This document shows, piece after piece, positions 52,372 through 57,541 of a stretch of DNA of 57,541 nucleotides (position 1 is its first letter; every line of letters starts with the position of its first letter). The notes beneath the pieces are model-generated. The model saw nothing but the letters and a program-made list of their open reading frames with translations. It searched no databases and had not been told where the DNA came from. The stretch comes from Sulfuritalea sp. Its GTDB lineage: Bacteria; Pseudomonadota; Gammaproteobacteria; Burkholderiales; Rhodocyclaceae. The position numbers and the translations under genes were made by a program. Where the stretch lies: contig JAIPCF010000008.1 of NCBI GenBank assembly GCA_021738385.1, positions 1 through 57,541 on the forward strand, in the 5' to 3' direction.

Positions 52372-52935
52372 TTAAGCGGCTTTCTTGGACTTCGGTGCGG
52401 CAGCGCCGGTACCGACAGCCTTGACGGTGGCGGTAGTCGCTGCAGCAACATTGGCTTCAGCGATTTCGGCAACTTGCTTGGCAGCCTTGGTCATGCTGTC
52501 GTAAGCCGAGTTGGCGGCGGCGATAGCTGATTTAACGGCAGCAACGGCAACATCTGAACCCGCAGGGGCGTTCTTGGCTGCTTTGTCGAGAGCGGAAGAA
52601 ACGTTTTTGTTCATTTCCGAAAACTGGCTCTCAACAACTTTCGCCAGTTCTTCCTGGGTCTGGGTAGCGATCTCATACACGCTGCGCGAGTAAGCGACAG
52701 CTTTCTCAACGGCAGGCTGAGCAAGTGTGGATTGCATGGCAACCAGTTGCTGTACGTCTTTGACGCCCAGCAGAGCCTTGGCGCTGGCAACGCTGTCTTC
52801 CAGCATGGCGCGGGCGGTGTTGAGGTTGAGGGCGGCAAGGCGCTCGGCGCTGGCAAAAGCCGTATTGGCAATGGTCAGCATGGTTTCTACGTTGGCTTTG
52901 TTGGCGCTGGCGAATTGTTCGGTGGTGGCGTTCAT
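52372..52935 (-). CDS. phaP: Phasin (PHA granule-associated protein)
   Basis: A 187-residue, Ala- and Lys-rich, helical protein with the phasin family pattern: N-terminal MNATTEQFASANKANVETM, then LNLNTARAMLEDSVASAKALLG, and a coiled-coil-like middle to ASALDKAAKNAPAG. The C-terminal tail is Ala/Thr-rich and ends in KSKKAA. It coats polyhydroxyalkanoate granules. TTAGGAG precedes the ATG. A strong promoter (53035-53062) and a 5'-leader hairpin fit high expression. Confidence 0.93.
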   Translation of the reverse strand: MNATTEQFASANKANVETMLTIANTAFASAERLAALNLNTARAMLEDSVASAKALLGVKDVQQLVAMQSTLAQPAVEKAVAYSRSVYEIATQTQEELAKVVESQFSEMNKNVSSALDKAAKNAPAGSDVAVAAVKSAIAAANSAYDSMTKAAKQVAEIAEANVAAATTATVKAVGTGAAAPKSKKAA

Positions 52936-52990
52936 GGTGATCTCCTAAAGTGATTTCCAAGCAGTCGGTATGTTTCGTATTTTGTCGCGT

Positions 52991-53010
52991 CACCCCGAGT
53001 CGTCGGGGTG
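52991..53010. promoter_or_regulatory. Hairpin in the phasin 5' leader
   Basis: CACCCCGA-GTCG-TCGGGGTG is a perfect 8-bp stem with a 4-base loop, between the phasin promoter and its start codon. It may stabilise the mRNA or be a regulator site. Confidence 0.6.
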
Positions 53011-53034
53011 ATGGTGCGGTGCATCATGGTTTGT

Positions 53035-53062
53035 ATTATAGGGGTGACTCTACTCATGTCAA
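53035..53062 (-). promoter_or_regulatory. Consensus sigma-70 promoter of the phasin gene
   Basis: On the minus strand TTGACA (53057-53062) and TATAAT (53035-53040) are separated by 16 bases. Both hexamers are perfect. The start would be near 53027, giving about a 90-base leader. Confidence 0.85.
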
Positions 53063-53134
53063 GAACTATTTGGTGCAACGCAGCATTATTTTTGTTTTCA
53101 TAACAAACTGTACAAAAACAGTAGGTTCCAAAAA

Positions 53135-53161
53135 CAAAAAAGGCCCTAACGGGCCCTTTTT
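53135..53161 (-). terminator. Terminator after the crotonase gene
   Basis: GGCCC-TAAC-GGGCC stem extended by A/T pairs with a bulge, about 20 bases after the crotonase stop, with a T-run on the minus strand. Confidence 0.75.
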
Positions 53162-53181
53162 GTTGCGGTGCGGCTTGTCGG

Positions 53182-53958
53182 CTAGTTGTTGCCGAAAACC
53201 GGCTTTCGCTTCTCGACAAAAGCTGCCATGCCTTCCTTTTGATCAGCGAGAGCAAAAGCGGAATGGAAAGTGCGGCGCTCGAACAGCAAGCCTTCCTGCA
53301 GGCTGGATTCGTAGGCGCGATTGACGGACTCCTTGATCATCATCACGATCGGTAGCGAGAACCCGGCGATTGTCGTGGCGGCAGCCAGGGTTTCTTCAAG
53401 CAATTTGTCGGCGGCAATGACGCGCGCCACCAAGCCTGCGCGCTCGGCTTCCACCGCGTCGATGAAGCGCGCGGTGAGACACATGTCCATAGCCTTGGCC
53501 TTGCTGACAGCGCGCGGCAGGCGCTGGGTTCCACCGGCACCGGGAAGGATACCCAGCTTGATCTCGGGTTGGCCGAACTTGGCGGTATCGGCCGCGTAAA
53601 TCATGTCGCACATCATGGCCAGTTCGCAGCCACCGCCCAGCGCGAAGCCCGCAACCGAAGCAATGATCGGCTTGCGGCAGCGGGCGATGCGGTCCCAGTT
53701 GCGGCTGATGTAGTTTGCCTTGTAGACATCCATGAAGTTCCAGCCGGCCATGGCACCAATATCGGCTCCGGCGGCAAAGGCCTTTTCGGAGCCCGTTATC
53801 ACGATGCAACCGATTTCCGTATCGGCTTCGAAGATATCGAGTGCGGCACCGACCTCGTCGATCAGGGTGTCGTTGAGAGCGTTGAGCGCTGCGGGCCGGT
53901 TGAGCGTGATCAACCCGACCTTGCCACGGGTTTCGACGAGAATGTTTTCGTATTTCAC
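53182..53958 (-). CDS. Enoyl-CoA hydratase/isomerase (crotonase family)
   Basis: A 258-residue crotonase-fold protein. Oxyanion-hole and catalytic parts: [38 protein letters not shown] (Glu) and [20 protein letters not shown] (Glu). Both catalytic Glu are present, so 2-enoyl-CoA hydration is plausible. It may supply (S)-3-hydroxyacyl-CoA for fatty-acid degradation or for the PHA pool beside the phasin. Unusually, it is coupled to lptA (GTG start overlaps the TGA, and AGGAGA precedes it) in the place where lptB is normally found. Confidence 0.92.
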   Translation of the reverse strand: MKYENILVETRGKVGLITLNRPAALNALNDTLIDEVGAALDIFEADTEIGCIVITGSEKAFAAGADIGAMAGWNFMDVYKANYISRNWDRIARCRKPIIASVAGFALGGGCELAMMCDMIYAADTAKFGQPEIKLGILPGAGGTQRLPRAVSKAKAMDMCLTARFIDAVEAERAGLVARVIAADKLLEETLAAATTIAGFSLPIVMMIKESVNRAYESSLQEGLLFERRTFHSAFALADQKEGMAAFVEKRKPVFGNN

Positions 53959-54587
53959 TGAGATGTCTCCTGACGTGGGGTGATCTCCCGAGCACCTTTC
54001 AGCATCGGGGCGGCGATTGCGGCCGGGGTTGTCGCAGTCCCGGTGGTGGCATCCTTGTTTTTTGGCTGGATCACGGCATGCACCCGCTCACCGCTACCTG
54101 GCTTGGCGCGGCTGCCATTGGGGCCGCTGGTAACAAAATAGTTTTCCGTCTTGGCATCATAGGAAATGAACTGGCCGCGAACCTCGTCAAGACCGCTCTT
54201 GACATGGGCACGATTGAAAAACTCGGTTTTCTCGGCCTTGGCGTCATGCTCGATGCGCTCAGCCTTCCCTTCGATGTATTCATCCTGGCCCTCTCGCTTC
54301 TGGCGAAAGCTGGGTAACACGCTGCCGGTACCCGTGGCAACACCACGCTGGTAGCCATTTTCATCCTGGGTGACAACAATGCGTGCGGCACGAATGACCA
54401 AGCTGCCCTTGGTCAGCTGTACATTGCCTTCGAAGATCTGTTGCTTCTTCGCGTCATCGACAGAGACCCGGTCTGCTTCGATATTGACCGGCTTGTTGCG
54501 ATCGGCCAACTCCGCGTTTGCCGCAATCGGGGCGAACAGGATACTGGCAGTGCCTGCGATTGCTGCGATTTGAAGATAAGGTTTCAT
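53955..54587 (-). CDS. lptA: LPS transport periplasmic protein LptA
   Basis: A 210-residue protein with a signal peptide (about residues 1-25, ending AANAE). The OstA-like beta-jellyroll contains [39 protein letters not shown] and [17 protein letters not shown]. It forms the periplasmic bridge from LptC to LptD. The Ala/Pro/Thr-rich tail (after about residue 165) is longer than in E. coli. ATGA overlaps link it to lptC upstream and to the crotonase gene downstream. Confidence 0.92.
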   Translation of the reverse strand: MKPYLQIAAIAGTASILFAPIAANAELADRNKPVNIEADRVSVDDAKKQQIFEGNVQLTKGSLVIRAARIVVTQDENGYQRGVATGTGSVLPSFRQKREGQDEYIEGKAERIEHDAKAEKTEFFNRAHVKSGLDEVRGQFISYDAKTENYFVTSGPNGSRAKPGSGERVHAVIQPKNKDATTGTATTPAAIAAPMLKGAREITPRQETSQ

Positions 54588-55159
54588 GGTGTCTCGATAG
54601 TGTTGCGGTGAATAGTACCGGTAACGCGCCCGCGCAGGATCGTTAGGCCGGATTTGTTGTCAATGTCGAGTCCGATTCCGTTGACGACGCTCATGCCCTG
54701 CGTAATGCGCACCGGATCATCGCCATGCGCTTTCTCGTCGTCCGGAAAAACACGCAGGCGGCGGGTCTCGAGCACAGAGGGCAGCGATTTTTCCGAGCCA
54801 CCCTGGCGAATCACCTGCACGTCATCAATCAGATCGACCACCTTGCCATCGGGTCCCATGTGCGCCGTTCTAGCAAATACCTCGGATTCCGGAGTTTGAT
54901 GAAAAGTGATGTGCGGGGTGGTGATGATGGTCGTGTCGTCGTCAGGGTAATGCACCAACTTGTCGGCGAGCAGGGTATGTTGCAATTTGCCTTCCGTATC
55001 GAAGCGGCGCACCTCGAATTTCTCGACCCAGTAGTCGGGGTCGTGCCGCGCCGGCCCGCGCGGCTTGTCTCCCTGGATGACGCGATTGAGCCAGAAGGTC
55101 AAGGCCGCAAGCAGTATCAGCATGGCCACGGGCAGCATCGACGCGCTGCGATCTCTCAT
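54584..55159 (-). CDS. lptC: LPS export protein LptC
   Basis: A 191-residue bitopic inner-membrane protein with one N-terminal membrane segment (about 7-27, MLPVAMLILLAALTFWL) and a periplasmic beta-jellyroll: DYWVEKFEVRRFDTEGKLQH and ADKLVHYPDDDTTIITTPHI. It receives LPS from LptFG and hands it to LptA. The ATG at 55159 overlaps the kdsC stop; a longer frame upstream lies inside kdsC. Confidence 0.92.
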   Translation of the reverse strand: MRDRSASMLPVAMLILLAALTFWLNRVIQGDKPRGPARHDPDYWVEKFEVRRFDTEGKLQHTLLADKLVHYPDDDTTIITTPHITFHQTPESEVFARTAHMGPDGKVVDLIDDVQVIRQGGSEKSLPSVLETRRLRVFPDDEKAHGDDPVRITQGMSVVNGIGLDIDNKSGLTILRGRVTGTIHRNTIETP

Positions 55160-55680
55160 GCCAGATACTCCGCCATGGCCGCATCCCATTTCCCATGGGC
55201 ACGCAGTATCAGGTCGCAGACCTCGCGCGCCGCGCCGCGCCCACCACCCTTGCCAGCCACGAAATCCACGCGAGACCGAACTTCGTCATGCGCATCGGCT
55301 ACCGTGGCGGAAAAACCGCTGGCGCGCAGGATCGGCAGATCAACCACGTCGTCACCCATGTAACCGCATTGCGCAAGCGTAATACCACGCCGTGCTGCAA
55401 GTTCGCCGAGCAACTGGCGTTTGTTATCGATGCCCATGTGCAACTCCTGCACGCCGAGATTGGCTGCGCGCAGCTCAAGTGCGCGTGAACTGCGCCCGCT
55501 GATGATGGCGACTTCAATTCCGCCCGCTTGCAGCATCTTCAAGCCATGACCGTCAAGGCTGGAGAAGGCCTTGATCTCATCGCCCTGCGAACTGAAGAAA
55601 AGCGTGCCGTCAGTAAGTACGCCGTCCACATCGAAGCCCATCAGGACCACCTGGCTGGCTTTGGTCATGGCCTGACTCAT
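55156..55680 (-). CDS. kdsC: 3-deoxy-D-manno-octulosonate 8-phosphate phosphatase KdsC
   Basis: A 174-residue HAD hydrolase without cap domain. GFDVDGVLTDGTLFF (nucleophile Asp), IISGRSSRALE, and CGYMGDDVVDLPIL form the HAD motifs. It makes free KDO for LPS inner core. Its ATG overlaps the kdsD stop by one base. Confidence 0.96.
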   Translation of the reverse strand: MSQAMTKASQVVLMGFDVDGVLTDGTLFFSSQGDEIKAFSSLDGHGLKMLQAGGIEVAIISGRSSRALELRAANLGVQELHMGIDNKRQLLGELAARRGITLAQCGYMGDDVVDLPILRASGFSATVADAHDEVRSRVDFVAGKGGGRGAAREVCDLILRAHGKWDAAMAEYLA

Positions 55681-56690
55681 CAGACGACTTTCGCCCGGAA
55701 CAGGTCATGCATGTTCAGTGCACCGCATAGCACGCCATTATCGTCGGTCACCAGCAGCTGATTGATCCTGTTGGCTTCCATCATTTCAACGGCTTCGACA
55801 GCAAGCCGGCGCGAACTGATGCTGTGAGGGTCGCGTGCCATGACAGCGCTTACCGCGGTTTCGCGCAGATCGCCGTGGCGCTCCAGGGCGCGGCGCAGGT
55901 CGCCGTCGGTGAATATGCCGGTGATTTTTGAAGCCGAATCGAGAACCACCGCCATGCCCATACCGCCGCGGGTCATCGCCGCAAGTGCGGCCGGAACTGG
56001 CGTGTCCTCGGTCAAGGCCGGCACGTCGATGCGCATGACATCGCCAACATGAGTCAGCAATTTGCGCCCCAGCGCGCCGCCCGGGTGGGATCGGGCAAAA
56101 TCTTCCGCGCCAAACCCGCGGGCATCGAGCAAGGCCACTGCCAAGGCGTCGCCCAGCGCCAGTGCTGCCGTGGTGCTGGCGGTCGGCGCCAGGTTCAGCG
56201 GACAGGCCTCCTGGTCAACGCGGGCGTCGAGATGGATGTCGGCTTCATTGGCCAGCGACGAGGTCTCGTTGCCGGTGATGGCGATCAGTTTGCCGCCCAG
56301 GCGTTTGACCAGGGGCACTATGGTCAACAACTCGTCGTTCTCGCCGGAGTTTGAAATTGCGATCAGTACATCTTCGCGCGTGATCATGCCCAGGTCGCCA
56401 TGCACGGCTTCGGCGGCATGGACGAAATAGGCCGGAGTACCCGTACTGGCAAACGTAGCGGCCAGCTTTCGCGCGATATGCCCGGATTTGCCGATGCCGC
56501 TGACGACGACCCTGCCACGGCTTTCAAGGATCAGCGCGACCGCCGCGCCAAATTCCTGCCCCAAACGGCGCCCAAGGGCAGCAACGGCCGCCGCCTCGAT
56601 TTCCAGTACATGGCGACCCATGGCCACGGCGCGCTCATCGTCATGGACGCGTTCCGTCGATGAAAACTCCGATTGAATGGCTTGGTTCAT
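55680..56690 (-). CDS. kdsD: Arabinose-5-phosphate isomerase KdsD
   Basis: A 336-residue enzyme converting ribulose-5-phosphate to arabinose-5-phosphate, first KDO step. SIS domain with SGIGKSGHIARKLAATFAST, VHGDLGMI and ISNSGENDEL, then GGALGRKLLTHVGDVM and two CBS domains. First of the kdsD-kdsC-lptC-lptA unit, divergent from a Kef-like transporter. A TATAAT at 56720-56725 (minus) lies about 30 bases upstream. Confidence 0.96.
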   Translation of the reverse strand: MNQAIQSEFSSTERVHDDERAVAMGRHVLEIEAAAVAALGRRLGQEFGAAVALILESRGRVVVSGIGKSGHIARKLAATFASTGTPAYFVHAAEAVHGDLGMITREDVLIAISNSGENDELLTIVPLVKRLGGKLIAITGNETSSLANEADIHLDARVDQEACPLNLAPTASTTAALALGDALAVALLDARGFGAEDFARSHPGGALGRKLLTHVGDVMRIDVPALTEDTPVPAALAAMTRGGMGMAVVLDSASKITGIFTDGDLRRALERHGDLRETAVSAVMARDPHSISSRRLAVEAVEMMEANRINQLLVTDDNGVLCGALNMHDLFRAKVV

Positions 56691-56719
56691 CTGGGGGTGG
56701 GCGATTATGATGGAGCCAA

Positions 56720-56725
56720 ATTATA
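56720..56725 (-). promoter_or_regulatory. Candidate -10 box of the kdsD operon
   Basis: TATAAT read on the minus strand 30 bases before the kdsD start. The expected -35 region is poor. Confidence 0.4.
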
Positions 56726-56792
56726 GCAACCGCATCCGTGTATCTTTCTCACTTGTTCGGCCGCAACACCTTTCCCTGACTTTGATCTTTCC

Positions 56793-57541
56793 ATGACTGA
56801 CACCCTGCCTCTGATTTTGTTGTTGCTTGCCGCTGCCGTGGTCGTGGTCGTCGTATTCCGCATGCTGGGTTTGCCTCCGATCATGGGTTATCTGCTGGTG
56901 GGGGCAAGCCTGGGGCCGCACGCCGCGGGGTGGGTGCCGGATACCGAAGAAACACGGCACTTGGCCGAGTTCGGCGTGGTGTTCCTGATGTTCAGCATCG
57001 GCCTCGAGTTTTCCCTGGCACGGCTCTACAGCATGAAGCGCATCGTATTCGGCCTGGGTTTGCTGCAGGTGTCGGCGACCGCACTGCTGGCGACACTGCT
57101 GGCCCGTTTCGCCGGCATACCCTGGCTGGCCGGCATAGCTCTGGGCGGGGCGCTGGCGATGTCATCCACCGCGATGTTGTCGAAGTTGTTGACCGAGCGC
57201 GGCGAACTCGACGCGCCGCACGGCCGCGAGGTGATCGGCGTATTGCTGTTTCAGGATATCGCCGTGGTGCCCTTGCTGGTGCTGATCCCGGCGCTGACCC
57301 AGCCGCTTGAGGTGATGGCCGAGGCGCTGCTGCTGGCTGCAGTCAAGGCCACCGTACTGCTGACCCTGGTGTTGTTCATCGGGCAGCGCGTGCTGTCGGC
57401 ATGGTTTCATCTGGTGGCGCGGCGAAAGTCGGCCGAGCTGTTCATGCTCAATGTGTTGCTGATTACCCTCGGTCTGGCCTGGCTCACCGAACTGGCCGGC
57501 CTCTCGCTGGCACTGGGTGCGTTTACCGCCGGCATGCTGAT
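56793..57541 (+). CDS. CPA2 family cation:proton antiporter (Kef-like), partial
   Basis: The first 249 residues of a multi-pass membrane transporter that runs off the window. MLGLPPIMGYLLVGASLGP, EFGVVFLMFSIGLEFSL, GGALAMSSTAMLSKLL, GVLLFQDIAVVPLLVLIPAL and LTELAGLSLALGAFTAGML are the standard CPA2 segments, with the paired acidic residue in FQDIAVVP. Whether it has the C-terminal RCK domain of KefB/C cannot be seen. Divergent from kdsD, as in related genomes. Confidence 0.9.
   Translation, partial: MTDTLPLILLLLAAAVVVVVVFRMLGLPPIMGYLLVGASLGPHAAGWVPDTEETRHLAEFGVVFLMFSIGLEFSLARLYSMKRIVFGLGLLQVSATALLATLLARFAGIPWLAGIALGGALAMSSTAMLSKLLTERGELDAPHGREVIGVLLFQDIAVVPLLVLIPALTQPLEVMAEALLLAAVKATVLLTLVLFIGQRVLSAWFHLVARRKSAELFMLNVLLITLGLAWLTELAGLSLALGAFTAGML

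Overview
The window is a gene-dense, roughly 60% GC chromosomal segment from a betaproteobacterium. Gene content and order (dcw cluster ending in ftsZ-lpxC, glnE/yhdP/nitrilase/tldD, kdsD-kdsC-lptC-lptA, a phasin, several c-di-GMP proteins) best fit Rhodocyclales or Nitrosomonadales relatives (Sterolibacteriaceae-like). That placement is inference. I see no tRNA, rRNA, CRISPR array, phage or intact insertion sequence.

Layout. 1-11759: the distal part of the division/cell-wall cluster, murD-ftsW-murG-murC-murB-ddl-ftsQ-ftsA-ftsZ, then lpxC and a small membrane protein. Most junctions overlap by a few bases, except two gaps filled by inverted repeats. 11749-16027: a DciA-like (DUF721) gene on the opposite strand, an M23 peptidase and secA. 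16042-17783: mtnA translationally coupled to a FucA-like class II aldolase, the gene pair of the 5'-methylthioadenosine/5-deoxyribose DHAP shunt. 17796-20025: fbp and an HPt-HD-GYP protein. 20335-20631: an Ala/Pro-rich lipoprotein. 20758-23321: glnS-pyrF. 23382-29049: crcB-hrpA-EI24 family protein-MoCF domain protein. 29381-30334: cNMP-GGDEF. 30365-36889 (minus): yhdP-nitrilase-tldD. 36953-40978: glnE and argJ. 41045-42153: a poorly coding stretch with one small exported protein. 42154-46174 (minus): PAS-GGDEF, then a glutamine-synthetase-like ligase coupled to a Rieske oxygenase. 46534-52210: DUF4202 protein, 3-hydroxyisobutyrate-dehydrogenase-like protein, PAS-PAS-PAS-GGDEF-EAL, FKBP isomerase and a YbdL-like aminotransferase. 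52372-56690 (minus): phasin, crotonase, lptA, lptC, kdsC, kdsD. From 56793 to the right edge: a partial CPA2 (Kef-like) transporter.

How the genes work together: peptidoglycan precursor synthesis and septation (mur, fts), lipid A and LPS core supply and transport (lpxC, kdsD, kdsC, lptC, lptA, yhdP), protein export (secA), nitrogen control (glnE), arginine synthesis (argJ) and sulfur salvage (mtnA, aldolase, perhaps the aminotransferase). Four proteins make or degrade c-di-GMP. The phasin implies polyhydroxyalkanoate granules.

The most unusual signal is a short dispersed repeat (core AAAGTCGGCGCTGGYGACA) found about eleven times, mostly inside genes. When read in sense it often encodes Lys-Val-Gly-Ala-Gly-X-Thr, and in glnS and the aldolase it lies in an extra segment absent from the E. 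coli homologues. Other repeats are a murD insertion built of an 81-bp-spaced direct repeat and a perfect 16-bp-arm hairpin, three CACAGAG-type inverted repeats, and three tandem 53-bp units at 29105-29263.
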